From NCBI GenBank assembly GCA_038501625.1, contig JAZAYU010000217.1:226001-290000 (forward strand): 64,000 nucleotides of DNA, in the 5' to 3' direction. Position 1 is the stretch's first letter. Each line of letters begins with the position of its first letter. Origin of the DNA: Corbicula japonica (lineage: Eukaryota > Mollusca > Bivalvia > Venerida > Cyrenidae). The translations under genes and the position numbers were made by a program. Positions 10,830 through 22,583 of the stretch are shown one piece after another. A model generated the notes under the pieces. That model ran no database searches. It was not told the DNA's origin and worked only from the letters and a program-made list of their open reading frames with translations.

Positions 10830-13800
10830 GTGGTCTTGATTATTACAGGACTGATCGCCCTGACGCCGAGCACTCTTAATCAAATACACATATCCCGATT
10901 ACATTTTAAACTTAAACAATCGCCATTGACCACACATACTGAATACATAATAGAGTTAAAACTAACAGGAATATAATTTTCATTTCAAACCAAAAATGCA
11001 CAATCATATTGGTTTTGAACATAAATTTGCAACTTATCATGATAATAATGTTTATTGGATCCTCATTTGATTACACTAAGAGCGGCACACCTTTAACGTA
11101 AATAGAGAAGAATTGGATGAACACCCGCTACAAACCGTCAACTTAGCCTGACACCCGGCTAGATGCGTTTTTAATTAACTTTTCGTATAAGTTCCTATTC
11201 GAATTTCTGTAGAACCATTAACATGGTACCCGGCTAGATGATTCTATTTAAAATACTTTAAACAATAACTTTTAAGGTAAAAACAGAAAAAGTAGAGACC
11301 TTTATTTTTTTTTGACATAAGAACAGTAACAGAACATAGGGATGGGACCCAGTCTATGGAACCATTTATGTTCTTAGATCTGGCAGTATTCTTTCCAGAA
11401 ATCATGTACTAATTCATTGGAAATGGCAGCGCATTTATAAAAAAATTAACGGTATTTCTGAAACGTAATATTTATATCATACATCCTGGTCATTATTGAA
11501 TACTAACAATTTATCTCGAAATCATGTTTTGTAATCAAGTGTAACATTTTGCTCCGTCGGGTCCATTATTGCACAAACAAATAATAAAGGAAGGTTTAAA
11601 ATCCGGACCAAGCACCGTCTATTACGTTCAAGTAGTTCGTATTCAGAGTGATTAACCCCCGTCGTCCAAGTGCGACTTGGTGGCCACCCAAAATACAACA
11701 TTCTTCGCTAATTAGACAGCGTAAAACGTTTTACGGAAAAATAACAATGGCGAAAAACACCTAGTGTTTGAACAGGTATCGTAATTGGGATGGTAATTGG
11801 TCAGAAATCCGCTCTAATAAAGTCCAGATTTGTTGGTCATTAGTGCCGAGATCCTTGTTATTAATGTTTTACGTAACTGACTCAGGTCGCGGTGCGGTGG
11901 AAGCCGGGTCGAATTCTTTACGCAATTAGTAGTTACGCAAATGCGCTGTTTCATCTCTTATTGATAAATTGCATTCTGTACCGAAAAGAACAGAACAGAA
12001 CAGAGCGGAACGAATCGGGACATAACAAAACTTCATTTTCACTCTGATACTTGACTAGACTAGCCACAAGTGTTTTTTTATATATATATTTTATTAATCA
12101 TAACATAATGTTTTGTAGCCAGTCTATCTCCTATCCTACTGCAGTGCAAGAGATGTCTTGATGAAGCTCAGAGAGGGATGTAGACTTGCTTAAGATTTAT
12201 AGTTGGAAATTGATGAAAACAAATACTTCATCGCCTGGAATCCAGGCTAGTCCATGATATACAACATGGGGTTCATACATTGTATAAGTTCAACATATAC
12301 ACATTACTTCGGTTCTGGTTAACTAAAAATACGTCTTTTCCAGAAATCTGATCAAAGAGACAATATTATATCATATCATAACAAATCATATGAAACAAAC
12401 AACCGATAAAGCATAGTGATGCGAAAATGTTTCATACATGTACGATATTGTTCGAAAAAAAGCCTTATAACACATGATGATGTAACAAGTGAAAATCTGC
12501 GAGTACTTACCCAAGAATTGAGTCAATATGTGTTTGTGTTTGTTGTTTTTGCTATGTTAAGCATACCTTTCATTTATGTACTGATCGTGAGTAAAATAAA
12601 TCATGATTCCAATGTTCTCGTCAGCCGTCATAAAGCTTCAAAATCTAATTTGTGTCACGTAATGTAAAAAGTGGCTTCGTCCTATTTTTCGACATTTTAG
12701 TAATTGTTGTAACTTTATTAGATGTTGAAAAAAACTTACAATAATCTATATTTTTCTCACAATTTAAAAGTATTTTTATCGCACAATTTTAGAATATAAT
12801 GCTTTTAAAATTTTCCAGTAACTTGTATTGTCACCAGCTGTACCAAATTTTAGTTCTTGTTATTGTTGTTTTTTATTTTCAGCTAGAACGATGCCTGAGT
12901 TACATGTGTTATGCTGTCCCAGTTGGAACACCGTTCCGTTTAGAACTCTGTCTCAGTTAAGTATTATGCTTTATGTGCACAACACAAATTTCAATGGGGA
13001 TTTCTAAAATTAAGAACAAGAAGTTAAGATCCTTTTTCCAGTTTTATATTAAGTATCACGTAAACAGTCAAAGCAGATGTGTTACATGTATCACAATTTT
13101 TGTGAAAGATACAATTCTAATTAAACATATATTTTTAAAACATACGTGCGATATACACACTATGTATTTAACATTGCATGTATAATGAAACCTAAATAAT
13201 AATCTAATAAATTGTTTTAACAAGTTTTTTTATCAAAATACCCAAACTAAGTAAACGACGACATTACAATCAAATTTGTCTAAAAATGCATCAGTTTGCA
13301 ATACTTTATATGAACTGTTTTACACAACAACCTGTTTGATAATATAAATATATACATATAACGGACATTCCCGTATTAACTATTTAACGTTATATTTCCC
13401 GAAAGAAATATTAAATGCTTGCAAACTACTAACATAAAATAGTAAACAGCAATAACTGAGAAATCGCAATGAATAGAATTCTCGTATTTTGTTAACATCT
13501 AGTGTCCGTGAATATGTTTAAGGGCATAACATAAGGATCCACTACGCAGTACACTCCTCCTTGCACTTTCATCGAGCAAAAAGAAAATTATCAAAAATCT
13601 CAATAACAGCAAAATGCCGTTCAATAAAACTTTGCACAAATAAATATTACTAATGTATCTTTATTTTGCATATGGTAAGACAAGTTAGAACAGAAAAGGA
13701 AAAAAACTATTTACATCAATTCACAAAAACTAAGCATTAAAAATAAACATTTTTTAAAATTCCCAAATGAGCGTTATGATACTGGATCCTTAAAACGCTT

Positions 13801-13990
13801 TCCAAGTTAGAAGCTTTTTTTTCAGCTAGAACGTTGTCATAGTTATATGATGCTTCCCAAATAATATGACATCTCATTAGAACGTGGTCAAAGTTAGAAC
13901 GCTGTTTTTAGTATCTTTTCTGCAATAAGCAAATATTCTCTCAGATGCGATTCAGACCCATTTGCTGCATGCATCTGTGTCCAATGTAAA
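10830..13990. other. intergenic, no gene recognised
   Basis: AT-rich sequence with two short open frames (12416-12667 and 12973-13185) that show no conserved domain or coding bias. A phrase of the type CAGCTAGAACG recurs at about 12881 and 13824, suggesting an old local duplication. Confidence 0.55.
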
Positions 13991-14019
13991 ATTAAACTAA
14001 GAAACTTTCACAGGGAACC

Positions 14020-14115
14020 AGACACTGATCTCCAGCCTGTGATTGGTCAGTTTCCGATTTGTTCTCAATTTCAACCAATCAGATTCCACGTATCTGAGAC
14101 TGGTTTCCAGCGGTA
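14020..14115. mobile_element. diverged family F foldback MITE
   Basis: Contains GATTGGTCAG, CAACCAATCAGATT and TGAGACTGGTTTCCAG arranged as an imperfect palindrome, matching the family F element at 8821. Confidence 0.6.
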
Positions 14116-14837
14116 GTTTCTTCTCCTGAACGGTGATCAGCGTATCAGTTGTGCAAATAACTACGTATTTGAAGAGAATATGCAAAACATTATTGTGAAA
14201 TGTTATTCGATAGGAGAAACTGCAGGTAAAGGGCTTGCCGCTGCTTGCGGCCTAAAAACCTCTGCCGATTGTTTAATATTTATTGACTAAACCGTTTCAC
14301 ACAGTTTCAAGTAGCTCTATTTCTATAGACATTATTTGATGGGAATAAAACTCATATAAATGATATGAATAGATGTCAATACTAGAGTTTTGTATTTTTT
14401 TCACCAGTGTTTAAATACTTTTTCGGTGACACTATTTAAAATCTCGTATAATATCAATTGAAATATCCAAGGAGGGTGTTATAAAATGTCGGGTCGAAAT
14501 TCGCAATTTATTTTTGAAAATTATGACGGTGTGAATTCAAGAAGTTTGTCTAAAATAAACACAAGTATTAGGTGCAAGCAAATATGAAAAAATCGATTCA
14601 TATTCGGTCTTTTATATCGACGTTGTAAATGTCTTCATTAGAAAAAAAATGTATTGAAAGCGCAAGTAACAATAGGAATTCGTGAAAAGTCATAAACGCA
14701 TGTTTTGCTTCATTCATGGCAAACTCAGGCATTCTTCGTGATGCACCTTCACAAGTTTTGAGGTAGGAAAAGCAAACTTGTAGCTCTTGTAGCTGACGTT
14801 TAAGGTGTAGAAAAGCAAACTTGTAGCTGGCATTTAA

Positions 14838-15130
<293 letters not shown>

Positions 15131-15357
15131 TCATTTGTTTGCTATTGCGCATCTTGTTTACAACAAAATGCGTTTCATTCATAGATATGGAACTCAGCTC
15201 ATCTTTCGATCAGCAAATAAACGACAAACGTCTGTAATGTACCAATTCACGTCTGAGACATTGCTCGTGTCTGAAAGTTGACTGTTTCCAGGGTAAGATA
15301 TGTGTCAGCACAGTGATCAAGATAAAAATCTACGATTGTAGAACAGTCTAAAATCTT

Positions 15358-15690
15358 AAGCATCTGATTGGCTGAAAAGGCGACCAGATGCTTGAGATTT
15401 GAGACTGGTCTCCAGATTTAGTTTTCTAATCTTGGGCACAGATGCTTGTGATCTGAGACTGGTCTCCAGATTTAGTTTTCTAATCTTGGGCACAGATGCT
15501 TGTGATTTGAGACTGGTCTCCAGATTTACTTTTATGATCTTGGGCACAGACGCTTGAGATTTGAGACTGGTCTCCAGATTTAATTTTATGATCGTGGGCA
15601 CAGACGCTTGAGATCTGAGACTGGTCTCCAGATTTAATTTTATGATCTTGGGCACAAATACTTTAAATTTGAGACTGCTCTCCAGATTTA
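15358..15690 (-). repeat. ~60-bp tandem array derived from a family F MITE arm
   Basis: Six imperfect units carrying AGATGCTTGAGATTTGAGAC and TGGTCTCCAGATTTAGTTTT then TGATCTTGGGCAC. The first unit is attached to a collapsed MITE centre (CTGATTGGCTGAAAAGGCGACC), so one arm of a foldback MITE was amplified. A minus-strand frame stays open because the period is a multiple of three; it is not considered a gene. Confidence 0.85.
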
Positions 15691-16324
15691 GTTTTATTTT
15701 CTTGTGCAAAGGTATGAAACGCTGAAACCATACAAGAATTGTCTTAATAGCAAAAAATAAAAGACTGCAAAGCATTGAATTTATCTTCAAAATCGATCGC
15801 GTTCTGAAATCTGTTATTTGAAGATAAGCCGCGTTTGTTTTCTTTAGATTTCTAAAATTATGAAAACAAGCAAATAGTGTGAAATTTCATAGATACCTTT
15901 TAAGATAATATTAGACATTAAGTGCGAAAGTGAGAAAATATTTCCCTTTATCTTAATTGCTTATCGATGGAAGCTTAATTGATTCAATAGGGGATCGTTT
16001 TTGAGGAATAACATGCATATCTTAAGTCTTTAATAACCAAACTAAATAAATAAAGTATAAAAGCGTCATTGCAGATTATTTAGTGCATAGACGAAACCAA
16101 AAACTGAACAGGGTTGCGATATTTGTTTTTATTTGTCACTGAAAGAAAACATACTGTTTGTTGTTTTCAATAAAACCATAATACAAAACAACATTCTGTA
16201 AATTTATTTCTTTTGGCGGTCGGTTTGTTGAATTTTCATGCAGTGATTGGGTTCGTGTTCGGAACTGAATGCGTTTGCCAACGAACGGGACTCGCGTAAA
16301 GTTGAAAAAAAATACAGGAGAGGG

Positions 16325-16480
16325 GGAGGTGATCCAGAGGGGTTCATTGGGGTTGCTCGAATCCCATTTGAAGCAGCAATATTAAATTTTCATATAGATT
16401 TTGGCAAAAAGTGGAAAATTTCCATGATAATACCATAAGACTTCCCCAAAATGAAACCCATATAGAAACCTTGCATCCAA
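16325..16480 (+). repeat. dispersed repeat, family D
   Basis: Shares GATCCAGAGGGGTTC, GCAATATT-AATTTTCAT and CCTTGCATCCAACCC-type blocks with copies at 27905-28085, 31458-31610 (-), 33485-33640 (-), 59620-59800 and 62205-62380. About 175 bp, unclassified, possibly an old SINE-like element. Confidence 0.6.
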
Positions 16481-16493
16481 CCCAAGAGAGTTG

Positions 16494-16815
16494 TTGTTGG
16501 TCTATGTTGTTGTTGTTGTTGTTGATGATGATGGTGGTGGTAATGGTTGTGATCGTGGTCTTAGAAGTTTTGATGATGTTGTTGTTAGTCTTCTTTTTCG
16601 TCGTCGTCGTCGTCGCGATTATCGTTGTGGTGGTGGTGGTGGTGACGGTGGTGCTGCTACTGCTGCTACTGCTGCTGCTTCTGCTGCTGCTGCTGCTGCT
16701 AGTGGTAGTAGTGATGAAAGTGGTGATTGCGGTTAAGATGTATGTGGTATTGGTGGCGGTAAAGGTGGTGGTGGTGCTGCTGCTGCTGCTGCTGCCGCTG
16801 CTGATAATGCTGGTG
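16494..16815 (+). repeat. mixed trinucleotide array (TTG, GAT, GGT, GCT, CGT)
   Basis: Successive tracts of different triplets. It opens a 181-residue plus-strand frame of Leu and Val runs, which is a by-product of the repeat. Confidence 0.95.
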
Positions 16816-17269
16816 GTGGTTTTTTGTTCGAGAAATTACTTAAGATACCTATTTATGTTGACAATTATTAAGAATGATAAGACATTAGATCCAACTGTCA
16901 TAAATCAGGATGAGAAACTAGTCGCAAATCTCAACCAGTTCATTGCAAATGCATGATGAATGATAAAATCGAGTTTAAAACACTGGTACCCAATCCGAAT
17001 TTTTCTCCTCCATCATAGCTTTCACCACATTCATTGGAGGACGCACATATTTTAATGAACTCAATTATGGCGTAATATTTAAATGTTTGTTTACCGATAT
17101 AATTGAGAATTTCCGAAATGATGTATAATGTACACATCGTGCCACTCGCTAATCGGGAAGTCTAATATTTATTTTTCAAAAATATGCCCGTCTGCCTAGT
17201 GCCCAGCCGAGTGGGGATTAGTTTTGAGAATTTTGAACAGAATTTTGACTCCTTACGCAAATTTTTATA

Positions 17270-17489
17270 AGCGCTTTACCGAATGAACAACGCTCGCGTC
17301 CCATGTGCGACTTGTATAAATCAAGATCATCCGGCCCGTCCGTGCAGTCTTTTTTTGAACGCAACTCTTCACTTATTCGTCATAAATAACCTACTGGATC
17401 TCAAAGCGACTAGTTTAAATCATGATAAGACTTCACGGATGTGCAGGCTGATCTCGATCTACACCGGTTGTCCGTGTGAAAATGGTTAA
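17270..17489. mobile_element. MITE, family T (TTAACCCTTTC ends), diverged
   Basis: Contains CACGGATGTGCAGGCTGATC, GATCTACACCGGTTGTCCG and ends GGTTAA, as in the better copy at 31091-31334. The left end is degraded. Confidence 0.65.
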
Positions 17490-17640
17490 AAGACTTAACA
17501 ATCCTTTTGCAGTAAATACTGTTGTACTCAGATGGGGACATCCCAATATTTTCAAATAAATGAAAAGGGAACCCTGAGAGCTTGCCGAACGTCAGATATC
17601 AGAATATTGCAAATTCAGTTTCACGAACCAGTTCTTGGGC

Positions 17641-17825
17641 AGGAAGGAATATAAGTATCATTCACGTGTGTTGGGTAAAGGTCGCGTAATCCAGCCCGAG
17701 TGAAATATGCACAAGGGCAGTAACGAGGCTCTGCCGAGTTACCGCCTAAGTGCATATTTCACGAGGGCTGGATCACGCGATCTTAACCAAACATAAGTGA
17801 ATGATACTTTTTCTTGCATACCGTA
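17641..17825. mobile_element. palindromic MITE, ~75-bp arms
   Basis: The left arm, AAGTATCATTCAC (17653-17665) to AGTGAAATATGCAC (17699-17712), is the imperfect reverse complement of the right arm, GTGCATATTTCAC (17750-17762) to GTGAATGATACTT (17798-17810). Pairing continues inward through GCAGTAAC and GTTACCGC to a centre near 17731. A single copy was noticed, so this could also be a unique palindrome. Confidence 0.7.
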
Positions 17826-18229
17826 TTTATTTTGCGCAATTTGGGGTATTTTCCTGTAAATTTTTCTTTGCACTACTTTTTTATAGTGACGGAGAGATAT
17901 ACGAGACATGCCATCGTTCATTCATAAATGCGTCAGACGTCGTGACGTCATATAAGGCGCGTGACTCATTCTACATGGGGGTGTAGAATCAAAATTTCCT
18001 ACACGGGTGAAAACACCGGATGACCTGATCTGGTATGCAAGAAATGCACATCACTGTCCTCGGGTTGAGAGCTACTCAATGTTGACACAAATATATGTAT
18101 CCTACACCTACATGTCTTCATTCCAGCCACTTAGATGCTTGAGATTTGAGACTTGTCTCCATTGTCAGTTTGAAAATATTGCGCCCTAACCTCTGTCCAA
18201 GTTCTTTGAGAGTATAAGAAGTTAAAAAA

Positions 18230-18890
18230 TACAGTAAAATGCCTGTTTTCGTGTCATTTTGATGGTATTAGGAGACCAAAACAGAATATCGGGGCAGGGC
18301 CAGTCTATTCGGAGCATTCTGGGGCCGCGTGTTTGAACCTTAATTCGCGGATTAAACGAATTGGATGTAGGAAAGCAATGTGAAGAGTTTTTTTAATAGT
18401 TTTACTGTCATATTTGTTATTGGAATTCTATGTTATTCTAGTGTACAAATTCATAAAAAAGGAATAGATGTTCTTATTTGTAAGATTTCTTATTCTAAAT
18501 TTAACCCTCAGTTAGCTAAACCCGCGAATAATGTTAAACAAAAACCGGTCCCAGTTCGCCCCGTAAGTCATTTTTTGCCAATATTGAGTGTTTGGTACCG
18601 TTGTTTTTGTATTTTTAAGCTCTACACGACTGTATGAGTTACATCCATGTGAAACCTATTATGGATTAATAACAATTCAATTCCCCAGGACGTAAATCAT
18701 GGTTATATATCGATAACTTTATCTTCAATTGCGCTTTTTTTCTCGAAATTATGAAATTGCTTCATACATCGGCTTGGAATTACGGCGACTAGTTGGTTCC
18801 AGTCAAGATAGAAATTCTTTCCAAATTTAAAACGTTTTGAAAACTGAAATAATTTTCTCCATACAATAGCATGCTATTAAAAATACCATT
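18230..18890. other. intergenic, nothing recognised
   Basis: Includes an 85-residue open frame (18380-18637) with no recognisable domain. No RNA gene or repeat was identified apart from the AT-rich composition. Confidence 0.5.
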
Positions 18891-18899
18891 TTGCTTCTG

Positions 18900-19455
18900 T
18901 CTAAACATATACTTATTGTTAATTTACTAAATTTAGACTCTCTTCGCATAAACCCAAAATTGAATCTGGAAGATTTGAAAATACACCTCGAGAACTTAGA
19001 CTTTGCTAATCCCGTTCTATGAAATCTATCGAATCTGAATACCATTTTCTGCTTGTATGCCCCAAATTCAGACATCTACGTTTAAAATACTTTAAATCCT
19101 ACTTTTGTAAATGGCCAATTATTATGAAGTTCGAAACAATTATGTCATGTAAATCTTTAAAAACAAAAATACATATATAAGTGTTGCCAAATATATTTTC
19201 TTTGCATCTTAGTTAAGAATAGATTAATATAGATTAGTTTTCTCAGTATAAAAGCCATCACTATGGATGTATTTTTTGAACCATGTGCTACAGGTATTGC
19301 TCCTGTTGGAATTATTATATAATGAATTATGAAAACTTATTTTTGAGCTTGACGATTGGTATTTGTTCATGCTCGCATTATAATTAATTCTGTATGTTTT
19401 GCTATAAACTATGTATTAGTTTTACGCAATAAAAATATTGGATTGGAATTAAGCC
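18900..19455 (+). pseudogene. LINE ORF2 3'-end relic
   Basis: Broken plus-strand frames match the C-terminal end of the LINE at 1-3936. The segment KFRLSSH...IESGRFENTP (about 18927-18990) parallels RFRLSSHELAIETGRHRNIP. The segment ESEYHFLLVCPKFRHLR then KWP...MKFET (about 19030-19140) parallels NEYHFLLVCPKYYYLR...HWPTLKKFET. Stops and indels intervene. The relic ends near a short ATTGG-type tail (about 19436-19447). It is a 5'-truncated, related but distinct insertion. Confidence 0.8.
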
Positions 19456-21073
19456 CTTGGCTAGTTTAATCCGCGAATAAAGTTTTGAACAAACGGCCCA
19501 ATTCTGGGCAATGCTGCAAAATCCTCTTCTGGGAGCCAAGATGCATACCCCTTCCAATATAAAGAAAATTTAAACCGGGTAATTTTCACGGCAGAATAGT
19601 AATTTATTCAAAGTACCTTGCTTTCTGTGTTGAATAATAACAAATACAATAAACACCAGAATGAACGAAGTATTTTTATTCATTTTCAATCGAAAATATT
19701 TTTTCGTACTGTACATCTATACAGAATTTTCGTATAATTTTGCACCTATTAATTTTAAAAATTCATAGCACCTTTACTTATCGTAAGATATATGGATTAA
19801 CTTCATTACAATCAGAATTTCTGATAAAATACAAAATATACAATATAATACAAACTTCGTATGAATTACATTCATGCATACTTTACAACAATTTTTCATA
19901 ACCATTTAAACATATAAATACAAAAATATAATACAAAACAAAACACACAGAAATAATAATCATTACATACACGACTCCTGTGTAACAAAATTATGTTTAT
20001 GTGTAATGCTGTCACGTGATCACAGAAAATGTTTTTGATTGGTTGCTCAAAGCCTTACAACGAAAAAGAACACCCAGAGCGTGCAAAAAAAAATGTGCAC
20101 AAAAATCTGACATTTTTTGTCTCGAACACTCTTTAACTAAAATGCACTTTTTAATGTATTACATATTTATTGCACAATTATATTCAATAGAACCTCAAGA
20201 ATAATCGCTTTTAATATTCACACTTTCTCTTTAAATGTTAACGCTTATATCGGCGTTTTTATGCTAAAAAATTTGTGTTGCTTTTTTTAAATTTCGGTGT
20301 ATACAAAGTGTTATTTAAACTAGCTTTATTTAATAATACCTTAAAATAGATTTTATGAATACAGCCTGAAACTCGATTCTAATAATAAGTCTGAAAATGT
20401 ATTAAAATTAAATTAAATTTTCAGAGCTTTGATGCTGTATAGCTCTATTGTTATTGTTGAAATTTTAAATCAACGTTAATATAAGCGTTAACAATGGTAC
20501 AAGCAAATGTCCCATAATCTCATTATAAACTTGAGGTCGTTAAATAGCTGAACAAGACGTTCAATGTACAAGTCATCATTAAACGTTAAATGTAGTAGAC
20601 ATCCTTAAACGTTCAATGTGCTAGACATCCTTAAACGAAAAAGGGAAGCAATGCAATTTGTATGTTGAAACACCTTATTTGTATTCAATAACAATTCGAA
20701 AGAAGCGTGAAGGCGAAAGTGAAATAAGGTGGTAACATTTTTTGTAAAAATGACAGTCGATCTATTAACTATGGTGGTCGTCTATATGTAGATCCCACAA
20801 ACTTATATTTCATGGACATATTAAATATCCCCTCATGTTTTGCTGTTAAATAGTTTTTTCATTTTCTTTCATGTAAGGGTAGAAATGTGTACAAAACATA
20901 AACTTTCAATTCAGCAAAGGCGATAATTATTAAAGATCGTTTCTTTATAGCTTTGACCTTATGTCAACAAAATTGTACCTTTAAATTTTGAAAGTACGTA
21001 TCAAATTGCAATGCTTCTCTTTTGTTATGTTGCAAATGAATATAAAAATAGATACAAATAATAAAGTGTAGAA
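19456..21073. other. Frizzled downstream region and likely 3' UTR
   Basis: AT-rich. The part nearest 21073 should be 3' UTR of the minus-strand Frizzled gene. An AATAAA on the minus strand is at 20330-20325, about 744 nt past the stop codon, and is one candidate polyadenylation signal. About three copies of a ~30-bp unit with TTAAACGTT-AATGT and AGACATCC lie at 20555-20638. The open frame at 20016-20204 has no support. Confidence 0.45.
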
Positions 21074-22583
21074 TTAACAATGACTTATCGGTGGTTTGTG
21101 GAGACTCGAAATCGCCGAGTTTGTAGTAGGTGAGTATTTAATGGGTGGCCTTGAGTAGGCATAGTCTGAGTTTCTACAACAAAATCTGCCATTACACAGT
21201 TTCTTCCAGGTTTCCAAAGTTTTTCCAGTCCAAATCCAGAAACCACTGGTTATTCCAACAACCAATAACATAAAGTATTTCAACATAAACACGGCAAAGT
21301 CCGGCTTCGAGGGTTTATCCAAACAGGGGCAGTTAACTGATTTCTCCCACTCGTCTTTTAAATATTGTTCATAAAAGTAACAAGCTAACACTATTGTGGC
21401 AGGAATTGTGTATAACAATGAGAACACACCGATTCTGATCATGAGACGTTCAAGTTTTTCAATCTTTCCGCCATTTTGGTGCTTAATCACATTCCGGATT
21501 CTAAATAAAGACACAAATCCAGCAATAAGGAAAGTTGACCCGATGATCAGATACACAAACAATGGTATCAGAACAAATCCGCGTAGATTGTTTATGTTCT
21601 GGTTCCCGACGTAACAAATACCAGCCACTGGGTCCCCGTCCACGCTAGACATAGCAAGAACTGCAATACTTTTCACGCTGGGAATCAGCCAAGCCGCGAA
21701 ATGGAAGTACTGAGAGTAGCTTGAAATGGCTTCCGATCCCCACTTGAGCCCGGCACTAAGGAACCAGGTGAAGGCTAGAATAACCCACCAAATTGAGGAG
21801 GCCATTCCGAAGAAGTAGATCAGCAAAAACGTGGAGACGCATGATGCAGGTCCTGTCGTAGCGTATCGAATCATACTTCCGTCGCACGCGACATCCTCGT
21901 GCCCAACGCCCATTCGGATGATGTAACCAATGGAAACCATGAAGTAACATCCGCTTAGGAAGATAATTGGTCGCTCTGGATACTTAAATCTGGACATATC
22001 AATCACAAATGTTAAAAGTGTAATCGAGGTCGAAATGCAACATAGAATGGACCAAAGCCCAATCCAGAAAGCTGCGAAAGTTTTCTCATTTTCACTGAGG
22101 TAGGGGCTGGTACAGTTCATTGCACAGTTCTTTATTCCACCTGAGGTCACTTTGTTATAATAAGGACTCGATTCGTGCACGGGTTGTAGTCTACATTTAC
22201 ACGTGCAGGCATGCTCTTCGATTACTGTCTTGTAAGGATCGAGGATGTCACCCATATCGTTGAAATTTGGATTGTTTATGTATGTATCCCAGTCGTCTAA
22301 CCTGGAACCAATATCTGTATCCGTATTGCCCCCTGCGTTTTTACCCGGTGTAGCTATCGGATCACGTGGTGTATCACGTGGTTTGAGAGTTGTTCTGTCA
22401 ACGGAAGGTGGTGGTCTATGTGGTCGCTCTGTAGAAGAACTGTCCGTTATATTACGGTCCATGCAGAGTTTTCCCTTCTCCCCGTAATAAGGTAGTTTGG
22501 TACAGTCCATTCTCTCCGGCCATACAAAGCCATACTGCCTCATCAGCGGGGCACAGCCGGCTTTGGCACGCTCGCAGACTGAC
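21074..22583 (-). CDS. fzd5/8: Frizzled coding exon 3: CRD end, linker, 7TM, C-tail
   Basis: It starts with the last base of the split Arg codon and [19 protein letters not shown], then a linker with [10 protein letters not shown], the seven membrane segments, the extracellular-loop motif NCPC, KTLETW and a 43-residue tail rich in Ser, Pro and Tyr, ending at TAA (21076-21074). The whole 7TM region in one exon fits the compact structure of Fzd5/8 genes. Confidence 0.97.

Noticed and set aside
12416..12667. 83-residue frame with one hydrophobic segment
   Set aside because: No start context, domain or splice evidence; frames of this length are expected by chance in AT-rich sequence.
15356..15790. 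144-residue minus-strand frame with KLNLETSLKSQASVP repeats
   Set aside because: Translation of the MITE-derived 60-bp tandem array.
21756..21950. Shadow frames opposite and within Frizzled exon 3 (also 21396-21614 and 22245-22487)
   Set aside because: Wrong frame or strand relative to the clear seven-pass receptor.
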